NCBI GenBank assembly: GCA_023703655.1
Contig: CP097973.1
Location: 106,663 to 170,662 of the forward strand
Origin: SAR86 cluster bacterium
Lineage (GTDB): Bacteria > Pseudomonadota > Gammaproteobacteria > Magnimaribacterales > D2472
Length of the DNA: 64,000 nt
Direction of reading: 5' to 3'
Part shown: positions 1 through 10,088 of the stretch, one piece after another
Layout of the letters: each line of letters opens with the position of its first letter
Position numbering within the stretch: position 1 is the stretch's first letter
The notes under the pieces: generated by a model
Seen by the model: the letters and a program-made list of their open reading frames with translations, nothing else
Told to the model about the DNA's origin: nothing
The model's database searches: none
Program-made: the position numbers and the translations under genes

Positions 1-217
1 CTAGATGCAAGATAATGCTTGAGTCAGCAGCAGATATTACTATGTACTTTGCTCTTCTATAGACAGATTGCACTTTCTTTTCTTGAAATTGAGCTAGCTT
101 CTGACAATCAACTTTCCATCTTAATGATGGTTGATTAACCTTGATGGATTTAATAACCTTATTTTTAATTGATGATATACCTCTTACTGAGGTTTCCACT
201 TCAGGCAATTCAGGCAT
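1..217 (-). CDS. mutM: Formamidopyrimidine-DNA glycosylase, N-terminal part (runs off left edge)
   Basis: Reading the minus strand from 217 gives an open frame of 72 codons to the window edge. It begins MPELPEVETSVRGI, the hallmark N-terminus of Fpg/MutM. Pro2 (catalytic Schiff base) and Glu3 are present, and RRAKYI near residue 57 matches the conserved lysine loop. MutM excises 8-oxoguanine and formamidopyrimidines in base-excision repair. Its ATG overlaps the TAA of the preceding tolC-like gene (TAATG at 219-215), so the two are probably translated together. Only the 5' end lies in the window, so the helix-two-turns-helix and zinc finger are not seen. Confidence 0.93.
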   Translation of the reverse strand, partial: MPELPEVETSVRGISSIKNKVIKSIKVNQPSLRWKVDCQKLAQFQEKKVQSVYRRAKYIVISAADSSIILHL

Positions 218-1602
218 TACCCAAGTAAGCTATTAATATCAATAAGATTTTTAGGTTCAAGGGTGCCTGCAGCTAAGTGCAGTCGAAGTGTTGAGAGCAA
301 ATAATCATACTTCGCATTGGCAAGGTTGCGCTCTGCAGCATATAGATTCTTCTCTGCTTGCAATAAATCAACAATATTCCTTGTACCCACTTCGTATCCA
401 ACACGTGTTGCCTCAAGTGCACTTGTCGCTGATATTACTGCTTGTCTTTGCGCTCTTAAATTTGCAACCAAAGTCACAACATTTGAATACTGTGATCTTA
501 CCTCTTGGATGACTGATCTTTGAACAAATAAAGCATCTTGTGAGGATTTATTGTAGTCAGCATATGCTTGCTTTCTTCTCGAACTTACTGCTCCACCCTG
601 AAAAAGAGGAACACTCCACTGGAGACCATAAACATCCCTTTGTGTCTCATCGGGTACTCTTACATCAAGACCTTGAATATCTATACCTTCGAAACCATAT
701 TGATTGGTTTCAGATTCGATTCTTGTTCCAACAATATCAATTTTTGGTAAATGATTTGATGCAGCACTTCTTGCATTATTTTTTGAAGCCTTAGTTCTTA
801 AGTTTGCTGCTTTTAACCTATAGTTTTCAGATATTGCTTTTTTTACCCATTCATCTTTTGAGGCTGGTACTGGATTCATGACATCCATCTCATTAATAAG
901 AGCATCAATTGATAAAACTTCTCTTCCAATTAGGGCATTAAGAGCTTCTTTTGAACTGAAAAGCTCGCCCTCTCTTCGAATCTTTGCAGCCAAACTGACA
1001 TCATATGCTAACTGAGCTTCCTGCACCTCAGTGATTGCTGATAATCCAACTTCATATCTTTGTCGTGTTTGATCAAGTTGTTTCTTTATTGCTTTTTCTT
1101 CAGATAATGCAGCATTCAGATTATCGATTGATCGCAAAACATTGAAATATAATTCAGCTGTTCTCAAAATCAGATTTTGTTGTGAGAAAGCAAAATCAGC
1201 TTCAGCAGCATCTGTTAAGAATTTTGTTCTACGATAATTAAACCAACTATCTAATCTAATTAGAGGTTGGACCAGTCTTGCCGATTGATTAAAACTATTG
1301 TATTCGTTTTGTAATTCTCCAAGCTGATAATACTCGGTCCATGAAGTTTGCCCGGATAGAGTGATGCTTGGGAGTAAACCAGCACGCCCTTGATTTTTTA
1401 TTTCTTTGCCTGAAAGATAGCTGAATTCTGCAGCTTTAAATTGGGGATCATTTTCTAGGGCCTCATTGTAAATATCTAAAAGACTATTTGCAGTTAAATT
1501 TACTGAAAAGACAAAAATAAATATCCCTTTTATAGCAGCAGAATAACTCATATATTTTTTTAAAAACATGTTGACGCTGTAAACATTAAATTCTTTCTTC
1601 AT
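217..1602 (-). CDS. tolC: TolC-like outer-membrane efflux channel
   Basis: The protein of about 461 residues has two outer-membrane-efflux repeats typical of TolC: a signal peptide, then long heptad-rich alpha-hairpins with motifs such as RYEVGLSAITEVQEAQ and GYEVGTRNIVDLLQAE. TolC trimers form the outer-membrane and periplasmic tunnel for RND pumps and type I exporters. The start is uncertain: TTG 1611, ATG 1602, ATG 1569 and ATG 1551 are in frame. The 1569 or 1551 start gives the most ordinary signal peptide (hydrophobic core IKGIFIFVFSVNLTA). A TTGACA at 1611-1606 and TTTAAT at 1590-1585 could be a promoter (15-bp spacer), which would favour the later starts. It diverges from parE and overlaps mutM by one base. 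The RND pump at 38494-42568 has no adjacent tolC, so this may serve it. Confidence 0.9.
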   Translation of the reverse strand: MKKEFNVYSVNMFLKKYMSYSAAIKGIFIFVFSVNLTANSLLDIYNEALENDPQFKAAEFSYLSGKEIKNQGRAGLLPSITLSGQTSWTEYYQLGELQNEYNSFNQSARLVQPLIRLDSWFNYRRTKFLTDAAEADFAFSQQNLILRTAELYFNVLRSIDNLNAALSEEKAIKKQLDQTRQRYEVGLSAITEVQEAQLAYDVSLAAKIRREGELFSSKEALNALIGREVLSIDALINEMDVMNPVPASKDEWVKKAISENYRLKAANLRTKASKNNARSAASNHLPKIDIVGTRIESETNQYGFEGIDIQGLDVRVPDETQRDVYGLQWSVPLFQGGAVSSRRKQAYADYNKSSQDALFVQRSVIQEVRSQYSNVVTLVANLRAQRQAVISATSALEATRVGYEVGTRNIVDLLQAEKNLYAAERNLANAKYDYLLSTLRLHLAAGTLEPKNLIDINSLLG

Positions 1603-1697
1603 GCATGTCAATTTTAATCGCTAAGTCATTTTTTTTCATATTTTTTATTCGAATGACCAACTTTTTTGATATTAGAGTAAAATAAAAATAAACCCTG

Positions 1698-3590
1698 ATG
1701 CCAAAACAATATGATGCAAAATCGATAGAGGTGCTTTCTGGGCTTGATCCAGTAAGAAAGCGCCCTGGCATGTATACAGATACTTCTTGCCCAAATCATT
1801 TAATTCAAGAAGTGCTAGACAATTCAGTAGATGAAGCTATAGCAGGACATTGCGCTGCAATAAAAGTATCTATTTTTAAAGATGGTTTCGTAGAAATTAG
1901 CGATGATGGCAGAGGCATGCCTACGGATATACATCCCGAACATAAGCTAAGTGGCGTTGAATTAATTTTAAGTAAATTACACGCAGGTGCTAAGTTTTCT
2001 GGAGAGGACTATAATTTTTCAGGTGGTTTACATGGCGTTGGGGTTTCAGTAGTAAATGCACTTTCATCAAGCTTAATATCAACCATAAAACGTGATGGGA
2101 AGATTCATGAGATGAAATTTGAAAATGGAGAAAAAAAGTCTGAATTAGAAGTGATTGGTGAAGTTGGTAGCAGAAATACTGGAACAATTATTAAATTCAA
2201 ACCTGATCCGTCATATTTTGAATCTGAGAAGGTTGAAGTAAAAAAACTAAAGCATCTTCTTAAAGCAAAAGCTGTCCTCTGTCCAAATCTTAAAATTAGT
2301 TTTACAAACGAAAACAACAAAAAAGATAAAGAGGTTTGGGAGTATCCAAGTGGATTAGAGAGTTATTTAGCTGAAGAAATTAAGGATCAGGAGTTTTTAC
2401 TAAAAGATCCGATTATTTCAAATAATGCTAATGATGATAACTCAATTGATTTTGCAATAAATTGGATAATGGGTAATGTAAAAAACCTCTTAAATGAGAG
2501 TTATGTTAACTTAATTCCAACAGCTCAAGGTGGGTCTCATCTCAATGGATTTAAAGCTGGTTTGCTAGAATCTTTAAAGGAGTTTTGTGAGTTTAGAAAT
2601 CTGCTCCCAAAAGGACTTAAGCTGAGCGCTGATGATGTTTTACAGAATGCCGCATTCATAATTTCTTCGAAACTAAAAGATCCGCAGTTTGCTGGACAAA
2701 CAAAAGAGCGACTAGATTCAAAAGATCATCAAGCATTTGTTGCAGCATCCTCAAAAGATGCACTGAGTATATGGTTTAATCAGCATACTGAAGAAGGAGA
2801 AATGATTGCAGAATTAGCAATTGAATCTGCACAAAAAAGAACCAAAGAGGTAAAAGTTGTTGAAAGAAAAAAATCCTTCCAAGGGCCTGCATTACCAGGA
2901 AAGTTATCCGACTGTAATTCAGACAATTTAGATGAAACAGAACTTTTTCTTGTAGAGGGCGATTCAGCAGGAGGTTCAGCGAAACAGGCCAGAGAAAGGG
3001 GGTTTCAAGCAATCATGCCATTGCGCGGGAAAATACTTAATACTTGGGACTTAGAAAGTGTGGAAGTTATTAAATCTCAAGAAATAAAAGATTTAGCAAC
3101 TGCCATAGGAGTGAATCCTGGTGAAAATGATTTATCAAAGCTACGTTATGGAAAAATATGTATTCTTGCTGATGCTGATTCAGATGGATTACATATTGCT
3201 ACACTGCTTTGTGCGTTATTCTTAAGACATTATAAATCCCTAATTCAAGATGGCAGGGTATACGTAGCAATGCCACCACTATTTCGGATTGATTGCGCAA
3301 AGGAAAAATTTTATGCAGTCGATGAAAAAGAGAAAGAGCAAATTGTAAAAAATTTACAAAATAAACAAGGCAAACCTAAGGTTGATATTCAGCGCTTTAA
3401 AGGTCTTGGCGAAATGAATCCTAGTCAACTTAGAGAAACTGTTATGGATCCAAACTCAAGAAAGCTCGTTCAATTAACTATAAATCCAAATGACAATGTT
3501 AATGCAATGATGGATTTACTATTATCCAAAAAAAGATCGTCAGATAGGAAGGACTGGTTAGAGAAAAAAGGAAAGATTGCAAAGGTGTGA
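1698..3590 (+). CDS. parE: DNA topoisomerase IV subunit B
   Basis: This is the ATPase and TOPRIM subunit of topoisomerase IV, which decatenates daughter chromosomes. The 630-residue length fits ParE (E. coli 630) and excludes the longer GyrB. A GHKL ATPase domain comes first ([18 protein letters not shown] near 75, [12 protein letters not shown] near 113). Then come the transducer and a TOPRIM domain with [11 protein letters not shown] at about 420 and DADSDG at about 492, which supply the metal-binding acidic residues. The C-terminal [12 protein letters not shown] is also ParE-like. parC follows at once, overlapping or abutting the stop, so the A2B2 enzyme is made from one transcript. The ATG at 1698 lies 86 bp from the divergent tolC gene. 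Confidence 0.96.
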   Translation: MPKQYDAKSIEVLSGLDPVRKRPGMYTDTSCPNHLIQEVLDNSVDEAIAGHCAAIKVSIFKDGFVEISDDGRGMPTDIHPEHKLSGVELILSKLHAGAKFSGEDYNFSGGLHGVGVSVVNALSSSLISTIKRDGKIHEMKFENGEKKSELEVIGEVGSRNTGTIIKFKPDPSYFESEKVEVKKLKHLLKAKAVLCPNLKISFTNENNKKDKEVWEYPSGLESYLAEEIKDQEFLLKDPIISNNANDDNSIDFAINWIMGNVKNLLNESYVNLIPTAQGGSHLNGFKAGLLESLKEFCEFRNLLPKGLKLSADDVLQNAAFIISSKLKDPQFAGQTKERLDSKDHQAFVAASSKDALSIWFNQHTEEGEMIAELAIESAQKRTKEVKVVERKKSFQGPALPGKLSDCNSDNLDETELFLVEGDSAGGSAKQARERGFQAIMPLRGKILNTWDLESVEVIKSQEIKDLATAIGVNPGENDLSKLRYGKICILADADSDGLHIATLLCALFLRHYKSLIQDGRVYVAMPPLFRIDCAKEKFYAVDEKEKEQIVKNLQNKQGKPKVDIQRFKGLGEMNPSQLRETVMDPNSRKLVQLTINPNDNVNAMMDLLLSKKRSSDRKDWLEKKGKIAKV

Positions 3591-3592
3591 GT

Positions 3593-5839
3593 ATGAATAA
3601 AGAGAGAATTGAAACAATTAAATTAAAGGATTATGCAGAAGATTCATACTTGAATTACTCAATGTATGTCATTCTCGATAGGGCACTTCCTAATATTGGT
3701 GATGGAATGAAGCCTGTTCAAAGAAGGATTCTTTATGCGATGAGTGAGCTCGGTCTGAATGCTGGCGCAAAGTTTAAAAAATCTGCTAGAACGGTTGGCG
3801 ATGTTATAGGTAAATTTCATCCTCATGGTGATAGTGCAGCTTATGAGGCTATGGTTCTAATGGCGCAAAGTTTTTCATTTAGATATCCGTTGGTTGACGG
3901 TCAGGGTAATTGGGGCACTCAAGATGATCCTAAATCATTTGCTGCAATGAGATACACGGAATCAAGGCTAACTGCATTTGCAAACTTATTATTAGATGAA
4001 CTTAAATTAGGAACCGTAGCATGGCAACCTAATTTTGACGGCTCTTTATTGGAGCCAACTATCTTGCCTTCAAAAGTTCCGAATATTCTTCTTAATGGCA
4101 CAACAGGTATCGCAGTTGGTATGGCAACCGATATTCCTTCTCACAATATCTCTGAGGTTATAGATGCGTGTTGTCATGTACTTGAAAATCCAAAATCAAC
4201 AACAAAAGAATTAATGAAACATGTGAAAGGCCCTGATTTTACAAATAAGTCTAAAATCATTGCCTCACAAGAAGAATTGTTTGAAATTTATGATACAGGT
4301 CGAGGAGCTTTTAAAATGCAGGCTGCATGGACCAAAGAGGGTAATGACATTATTGTCAATGCATTACCGCATCAAGCATCAGGTTCAAAAATCCTTGAAC
4401 AAATTGCTGATCAAATGACAAAGAAAAAGATTCCTATGATTGTGGATTTAAGAGATGAGGGAGATCATAAAGAACCCATAAGACTAGTTATATCCTTGAA
4501 ATCTAACCGAGTGGATGCTGAGGAAGTAATGTCACACTTATTTGCAACTACAGATCTGCAAAAAAATTATAGGGCAAATATTAACCTAATTGATCGAAGC
4601 GGTTCACCAAGAGTTTTCTCTCTTAAAGAACTGGTATCTGAATGGCTCAAATTTAGATTAGACACCACCTTAAAGAAACTTAAACATAGACTTGATCAAG
4701 TGAATGACCGAATTCACATTCTTGAAGGTCTATTAATTGTTTATGTTGATCTAGATAAAGTTATTAAAATAATCAGACAAAGTGAGAATCCAAAGAAAGA
4801 TCTTATTAAAGCTTTTAAGATATCTGAACCTCAGGCAAACGCAATACTTGAGATTAAGCTTAGACAATTAGCTAAACTTGAGCAAATCAAACTCGAAACT
4901 GAACGAAAAGATCTTTTAGATGAGAAACAAGATCTCGATAAGATTATTTCATCGAAGGCAAGACTTAAAACGTATGTCAAGAAAGAGTTAAAACAAATCA
5001 AAGACGAGTTTGGCGATGAAAGATGTTCAGAAATTATTGAGCATTCTGAATCAAAGGCATTTTCTCAAGAGGAAATACTTTCTGCAGAGCCAGTTACTGT
5101 CGTTTTATCTCAAGCTGGTTGGATAAGATCAGCCAAAGGACATGATATCAATCCTGAGACTCTAGCATTCAGAGGAGATGATGCACTTAAACATTTTGCC
5201 AATGGACGTAATAATCAGATGGCCAATTTCTTTGATTCCACAGGAAAGGTTTTCTCAATATCTGCACATACTTTACCTTCTGCACGCGGCATGGGAGAGC
5301 CAATCACAGGAAGAATCAGTGCGGAATCTGGAGTTTCCTTTCAAGGAGTAATAATTGGAACTGATGACCAAACTTTTGTAATCTCTAATACCTCTGGATA
5401 TGGATTTATAAGTGAAATTAGCAATGTTGTTTCAACAAAAAAGACCGGTAAAAATTTCATAAAGATTTCTAATGAGGCTGATCTTATTCCACCAATTTTA
5501 ATTAAGGATCATCATACTCATCTCGCATCTATTTCAAATTTGGGCAGAATGTTAGTTTTTGAGATTAATGAATTACCAAACCTTGCAAAGGGCAAAGGTA
5601 ACAAAATAATGAATATCCCTAAACCTAAATTTCTTGCTGGAGAGGAAAAAATGAGTCATGTATGCCTTATTGGAGAAAGCTCATCCATACAAATTCACAG
5701 TGGCAAAAGACACATGAACTTAAAACTTAAAGATTGTGAAAACTATATTTCAAGGAGAGCTAAAAGAGGCTTGATGTTACCACAAGGTTATAGAAAGGTA
5801 GACAAAGTTGTGGAGATAGTTGATTTAGACGAGGCTTAA
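3593..5839 (+). CDS. parC: DNA topoisomerase IV subunit A
   Basis: This is the DNA breakage-reunion subunit of topoisomerase [16 protein letters not shown] near residue 119 carries the catalytic tyrosine (about Tyr121). The quinolone region [16 protein letters not shown] has Ser and Glu at the positions where resistance changes occur, so it looks wild type. A long coiled-coil gate (residues about 350-470) precedes a C-terminal beta-pinwheel. I prefer ATG 3593 because AAGG at 3582-3585 is seven bases upstream; an in-frame GTG at 3587 would overlap parE by 4 bp. The 3' end overlaps the convergent argD gene by 15 bp with no visible terminator. Length (748) fits ParC better than GyrA. Confidence 0.95.
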   Translation: MNKERIETIKLKDYAEDSYLNYSMYVILDRALPNIGDGMKPVQRRILYAMSELGLNAGAKFKKSARTVGDVIGKFHPHGDSAAYEAMVLMAQSFSFRYPLVDGQGNWGTQDDPKSFAAMRYTESRLTAFANLLLDELKLGTVAWQPNFDGSLLEPTILPSKVPNILLNGTTGIAVGMATDIPSHNISEVIDACCHVLENPKSTTKELMKHVKGPDFTNKSKIIASQEELFEIYDTGRGAFKMQAAWTKEGNDIIVNALPHQASGSKILEQIADQMTKKKIPMIVDLRDEGDHKEPIRLVISLKSNRVDAEEVMSHLFATTDLQKNYRANINLIDRSGSPRVFSLKELVSEWLKFRLDTTLKKLKHRLDQVNDRIHILEGLLIVYVDLDKVIKIIRQSENPKKDLIKAFKISEPQANAILEIKLRQLAKLEQIKLETERKDLLDEKQDLDKIISSKARLKTYVKKELKQIKDEFGDERCSEIIEHSESKAFSQEEILSAEPVTVVLSQAGWIRSAKGHDINPETLAFRGDDALKHFANGRNNQMANFFDSTGKVFSISAHTLPSARGMGEPITGRISAESGVSFQGVIIGTDDQTFVISNTSGYGFISEISNVVSTKKTGKNFIKISNEADLIPPILIKDHHTHLASISNLGRMLVFEINELPNLAKGKGNKIMNIPKPKFLAGEEKMSHVCLIGESSSIQIHSGKRHMNLKLKDCENYISRRAKRGLMLPQGYRKVDKVVEIVDLDEA

Positions 5840-7021
5840 AATAGCTTTTTCAAGCTTTTTTACACCCCTTTCAATATCATTTTTTGAAATATTCAAGCTA
5901 GGTGCCAGCCTAACTGTATTATTATTAGCCTTTAAGATCATTAAGCCTTCTTTGTAAGAGGCCTGCATTAAGTTTGCTAATGTAAGCTTTGAAGTGTCAT
6001 CTATTTTAAGTCCAAACCAAAGCCCCGATGATCTGATCTCAGAGAAGACTGCTACCTTTTTATTCATTTCATTCAGTAAAGACAAAAAAAGTTTCTCTTT
6101 CTTTAATACATCTTTCAAGAAAGATTTTTTTGAAATTATTTCAAATACTTCTTTTGAAACAGCACATGCAAGTGGATTACCTCCATAGGTAGAACCATGC
6201 ATACCAACAATCATATTTTGTGCTACCTTATCGGTTGTCAACATTGCACCAATAGGAATGCCATTACCCATTCCCTTTGCTGAGCAAAGAATATCTGGTT
6301 TAATCCCATATTGTTCGTAGGCAAATAGTGATCCAGTTCTACCAACTCCTGATTGCACTTCATCAATAATGAGCAGAGCATTATTTTTTTTACATAATTT
6401 TACAATTTCACTTACAAACTTTTTTTTTGCAGGAATAATTCCTGCCTCACCCTGCACAAGCTCTAAAATAACTGCTGAGGTCTTATTTGAGAATTTAGAT
6501 CCAAGCCCATCAATTTTATTAAACTCATGATGTTTAATTGATTTTGGCATTGGTCCAAAACCATCGGTCATTCTTTTGGAACCATTAAGTGCAATTGCCA
6601 TCATAGTTCTCCCATGAAAAGCGTCATTAAATGCAATAATTTCGTTCTTGGATTTTGAAAAATTAGATGTTGAGTATTTTCTTGCTGTTTTGATTGCAGC
6701 CTCAACTGCTTCCGCACCCGAATTTGTAAAAAAAACTTTTTCAGCGAATGTTTTCTGACATAAAAGTTTAGCTAGTTTTAGAGCGGGTTGATTAACTAAA
6801 ACATTTGATAAATGCCAAATAGACTTTGATTGATCATTTAATGCTTTTATAAGCCTTGGATGACAATGGCCTAAATTTGATACTGCTATACCTGTAGCAA
6901 AATCAATAAATTTTTTTCCATTCTGATCCCACAAGTAAGAACCTTTTGCTTTTTTTGGGATGAAGCCAGCGGGATTGTATACTGGCAAAATATACTTATT
7001 AAAATCACTCCTAGTTACCAT
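5825..7021 (-). CDS. argD: Acetylornithine / succinyldiaminopimelate aminotransferase
   Basis: This is a class III PLP-dependent aminotransferase of 398 residues, the usual ArgD length. Visible motifs are [12 protein letters not shown] (about 100-111, phosphate binding), FHGRT (135-139), [13 protein letters not shown] (218-230) and the PLP lysine in SAKGMGNG (Lys249). ArgD converts N-acetylglutamate semialdehyde to acetylornithine in arginine synthesis and often also does the DapC step of lysine and mDAP synthesis. The start at 7021 leaves no gap to the divergent DUF2244 gene (first GTG at 7022), so at least one promoter must lie inside the other gene. No other arg genes are nearby. Ornithine or GABA aminotransferase activity cannot be excluded from sequence alone. 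Confidence 0.9.
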   Translation of the reverse strand: MVTRSDFNKYILPVYNPAGFIPKKAKGSYLWDQNGKKFIDFATGIAVSNLGHCHPRLIKALNDQSKSIWHLSNVLVNQPALKLAKLLCQKTFAEKVFFTNSGAEAVEAAIKTARKYSTSNFSKSKNEIIAFNDAFHGRTMMAIALNGSKRMTDGFGPMPKSIKHHEFNKIDGLGSKFSNKTSAVILELVQGEAGIIPAKKKFVSEIVKLCKKNNALLIIDEVQSGVGRTGSLFAYEQYGIKPDILCSAKGMGNGIPIGAMLTTDKVAQNMIVGMHGSTYGGNPLACAVSKEVFEIISKKSFLKDVLKKEKLFLSLLNEMNKKVAVFSEIRSSGLWFGLKIDDTSKLTLANLMQASYKEGLMILKANNNTVRLAPSLNISKNDIERGVKKLEKAILSLV

Positions 7022-7027
7022 GTGCTT

Positions 7028-7513
7028 ATGATAAAGGTTGATACATTTAAAGAAAATGCTTTTTTAATTGAATTGATGCCAAATCATTCATTAAGTGGTT
7101 TTCAGAGAATAGCATTTTTTATTATTTTATTTGGAACCTGTCTTGTAATAGGCATATTTTTCTTTTTCATGGGTGCAACTCTTGTCCTTCCGTTTGCAGG
7201 GCTTGAAATCATGCTGGTAAGTATTGGCTTTTATCTCAATTTCAAATGGAGTAGACAAAAAGAACTTATTTCAATAAGTCCCGAACTTGTAAAAGTAGAG
7301 AAGGGCAGTTTAATTAAAAACTTTGAATGGGAGGAATTTAGAGCATTCGTAAAATTAGATGTTCAATACAACGATAAATCAAAAGACCTTTATTTTGTAT
7401 CAAAAGGAAAAAAGATAAAGATCGGTGACTTTTTAAACAATGATGAAAAAGACTCTTTGATAACCGAACTTACAAACATTATCCAAAAACTAAATTCAAT
7501 CGTTCCAGGGTGA
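7028..7513 (+). CDS. DUF2244 membrane protein
   Basis: This small inner-membrane protein of about 161 residues has ELMPNHSLSGFQR near the N-terminus, which matches the conserved start of the DUF2244 family. Two hydrophobic segments follow (about 28-50 and 55-72), then a cytoplasmic beta-rich half with no known catalytic motif. The family's function is unknown; in proteobacteria it often lies near cytochrome oxidase genes, which is not the case here. I take ATG 7028; an upstream in-frame GTG at 7022 would abut argD exactly. Its 3' end overlaps the convergent phosphofructokinase gene by 18 bp. Confidence 0.8.
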   Translation: MIKVDTFKENAFLIELMPNHSLSGFQRIAFFIILFGTCLVIGIFFFFMGATLVLPFAGLEIMLVSIGFYLNFKWSRQKELISISPELVKVEKGSLIKNFEWEEFRAFVKLDVQYNDKSKDLYFVSKGKKIKIGDFLNNDEKDSLITELTNIIQKLNSIVPG

Positions 7514-8746
7514 CAGTTTTTTACTCACTAATTTTAATTTTCCTTTCGTAAACACAGGATAGTTTTTAATATCACTGGCATCTCTTTTGCCCAAGAGAGG
7601 TCTAAAGTAGTCTGCACCCTTTTTTGTAATTCCAAATCCATCACTTGAAATAAAAGATTTTGGAAGTTTTTTTTCAACATTTGCAATTCTTTCTATTGGG
7701 GTAGCTTCAATTTTCCATTGATAGGGATTATTCGAAATACGCTTAATTGTTGGCATTACTCCAAATAAACCCTTATCTGCGAACATTACTGCCTTTTTCC
7801 CCACCTCTAATGCGTGTTTAAGATCTACATCAGATGCAAGATGTCTTGCACTTCTTTGTAAATAATCTGAAACTGCCCAATGGTTTTTAAGCTTTAGCTT
7901 TTTAGAAATCAAATCTGAAAGATTAGGAGCTACCCCACCAAGCTGAGTATGCCCAAAAGCATCTTTTGTATTAGATTCTGCTATAAATTTTCCTCTTGAA
8001 TTTCGGATACCCTCGGAGGCAACGATCACACAAAAACCTTTTTTGTCATATACTTGTTTCACTTTTTTTAGAAAGTTACTTTTGTTGAACGCTACTTCAG
8101 GTAGCAAAATGATATCAGGACAATGCGGATAACTCTCTTTGGCAATAACGCTTGAGCCTGCTATCCATCCAGCATGTCTACCCATAACTTCTAGAATAAA
8201 AACTTTGGTTGATGATTCTGCCATAGATTCAACATCCAAGGAGGCTTCTATTGTTGAATTGACCACATACTTTGCTACAGATCCAAATCCAGGACAACAG
8301 TCAGTTACTGCTAAATCATTATCAACAGTTTTTGGAATAGCAATACATTTGAGATCAAAATTTAACGCCTTACAGGCCTTATATATTTTTAGTGCAGTAT
8401 CAGCCGAATCATTTCCACCATTATAGAAAAAATAACCAATATTATGAGCATCGAACACATCGAACAATCTCTTATATTCTTTTTCTGATTCATCAAAATC
8501 TTTTAGTTTATATCTACAAGAACCAAAGATTCCTCCTGGTCTTGTAGATAAAGAATTTATAAATGATTTAGTTTCATTACTTGTATCAATAAGCTCTTCT
8601 CTCAGTGCGCCCAAGATGCCATTTTTACCAGCTAAAACCTTATTTATTTTTTTACTATTCCTTGCTTGAACTATTACTCCTGCTGCTGAAGCGTTGATTA
8701 CAGATGTAACACCACCAGATTGAGCATAAAATGCATTTTTCTTCAT
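7496..8746 (-). CDS. pfp: Pyrophosphate-dependent 6-phosphofructokinase
   Basis: This is a PFK-superfamily enzyme of 416 residues that interconverts fructose 6-phosphate and fructose 1,6-bisphosphate. FYAQSGGVTSVINAS opens the nucleotide/PPi loop. GGNDSADT (110-117) and PKTVDND (138-144) carry the Asp113 and Lys139 that in this family mark pyrophosphate rather than ATP as phosphoryl donor. MGRHAGWIAGSS (188-199) is the sugar-phosphate loop. A reversible PPi enzyme can work in both glycolysis and gluconeogenesis and saves ATP. The donor is inferred from two residues and not proven. The gene is alone, overlapping DUF2244 tail to tail and 55 bp from the divergent mpl. Confidence 0.9.
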   Translation of the reverse strand: MKKNAFYAQSGGVTSVINASAAGVIVQARNSKKINKVLAGKNGILGALREELIDTSNETKSFINSLSTRPGGIFGSCRYKLKDFDESEKEYKRLFDVFDAHNIGYFFYNGGNDSADTALKIYKACKALNFDLKCIAIPKTVDNDLAVTDCCPGFGSVAKYVVNSTIEASLDVESMAESSTKVFILEVMGRHAGWIAGSSVIAKESYPHCPDIILLPEVAFNKSNFLKKVKQVYDKKGFCVIVASEGIRNSRGKFIAESNTKDAFGHTQLGGVAPNLSDLISKKLKLKNHWAVSDYLQRSARHLASDVDLKHALEVGKKAVMFADKGLFGVMPTIKRISNNPYQWKIEATPIERIANVEKKLPKSFISSDGFGITKKGADYFRPLLGKRDASDIKNYPVFTKGKLKLVSKKLSPWND

Positions 8747-8801
8747 TGATATCTTAAAGTTATACTTTCATGTATGTTATCAATAGGAACGTAAAATTTA
8801 A

Positions 8802-10088
8802 ATGAAAATTCATATATTAGGAATCTGTGGAACTTTCATGGGCGGGTTAGCAAAAATTTTGACGGAATGCGAACATGAGGTTTCTGGATCAGATCTAAAT
8901 TTTTACGAACCTATGAGTTCTCAGCTTGAAGCACTTAAGATAGAGCTTGTTAAAGGTTACGAAAAGCTACCAGATGCTGATTTGTATGTCATTGGTAACG
9001 CTTTATCAAGAGGCAATCCAAGTGTCGAAAGGATCTTGGAGGAAAACCTTGATTATATTTCTGGACCAGAAATGCTTGGAAAGATTATTAAATCAAAAAA
9101 AGTAATAGCAGTTTCAGGCACTCATGGCAAAACTACTGTAAGCGCAATGACTGCCTCTATTTTGCAATCAAAGTATGGGGATGTTGGATATTTAATAGGC
9201 GGTGTTTTGGGGAACGGATCCTGGTCTGCAAGACTTGGCAGCAATGAGTATTTTATTGTGGAGGCAGATGAATATGACTCAGCTTTCTTTGATAAACGAT
9301 CAAAATTTATTCATTATTTTCCAAATATTTTAGCTATCAATAATATTGAGTTTGATCATGCCGATATCTTTGATGACCTCACACCAATACTTAAACAATT
9401 TAGTCATCTTTTAAGAACTATTCCTGCAAATGGTCAAGTCGTTTTCCATGAAAATGATCAGACTACAAAACACCTTGTAGATAAGGAGAATTGGTTTGAT
9501 GTTTACAGCATTGGGAATGACAAAAAATTTTATTATGATGAAACCAAAAATCTCTTTATTTTTAATGGTAAAGAATATGATCTAGATGAATTACCATTTT
9601 TTGGAGAACATAATTATAAAAATGCTTTAATGGCAATGTGTCTTGCATATTTATGTGATGTTCCTTATGAGGAATCATTCCAAGCCCTCAAAAATTACTC
9701 AGGAGTTAAAAGGAGACTTGAGGTAATTTTTCAGGGAAATACCCATTTGGTTTATGATGATTTTGCACATCATCCAACAGCAATCGAGGCTATTTCTGAG
9801 GCTGTTAAATCAAAACATGCTTCAAAAATGATTGGAATTATTGAATTGGCATCAAACACTATGAAATCTGGGAGGCATGGTAATGCTCTAATTGACTCCA
9901 CTAAAAACTTTGACAAGATTTACTTCTTGGATCATGAGAACACACTTAATGATGCTAATTCTTTTAGTAGTCTTGAAAAAATTATTGATGACCTAAAGAA
10001 AGTAATATGTGATTATGAAACTATTATCATTATGACAAATAAAGATAGCCAAATAATTTCACGCGAGATAATCAAACTATGCAACTAG
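8802..10088 (+). CDS. mpl: UDP-N-acetylmuramate:L-alanyl-gamma-D-glutamyl-meso-diaminopimelate ligase
   Basis: This is a Mur-ligase family enzyme of peptidoglycan recycling. It attaches the recovered tripeptide to UDP-MurNAc in the cytoplasm. It starts MKIHILGICGTFMGG, the Mpl version of the MurC N-terminal Rossmann domain, where CGTFMGGLA is diagnostic. The ATP loop SGTHGKTT is at 105-112, EADEYDSAFFDKRSK carries the magnesium and substrate residues, and DDFAHHPTAI begins the C-terminal ligase domain. At 428 residues it is slightly shorter than E. coli Mpl (457). A GGA-type ribosome site lies rather far upstream (8782-8786). It overlaps the next gene by 10 bp. Confidence 0.93.
   Translation: MKIHILGICGTFMGGLAKILTECEHEVSGSDLNFYEPMSSQLEALKIELVKGYEKLPDADLYVIGNALSRGNPSVERILEENLDYISGPEMLGKIIKSKKVIAVSGTHGKTTVSAMTASILQSKYGDVGYLIGGVLGNGSWSARLGSNEYFIVEADEYDSAFFDKRSKFIHYFPNILAINNIEFDHADIFDDLTPILKQFSHLLRTIPANGQVVFHENDQTTKHLVDKENWFDVYSIGNDKKFYYDETKNLFIFNGKEYDLDELPFFGEHNYKNALMAMCLAYLCDVPYEESFQALKNYSGVKRRLEVIFQGNTHLVYDDFAHHPTAIEAISEAVKSKHASKMIGIIELASNTMKSGRHGNALIDSTKNFDKIYFLDHENTLNDANSFSSLEKIIDDLKKVICDYETIIIMTNKDSQIISREIIKLCN

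Noticed and set aside
5994..6188. Plus-strand open frame inside argD, and similar frames opposite accC, secA, leuS and the TonB receptor
   Set aside because: They are antisense shadows of well-supported genes with no family motifs or start signals.
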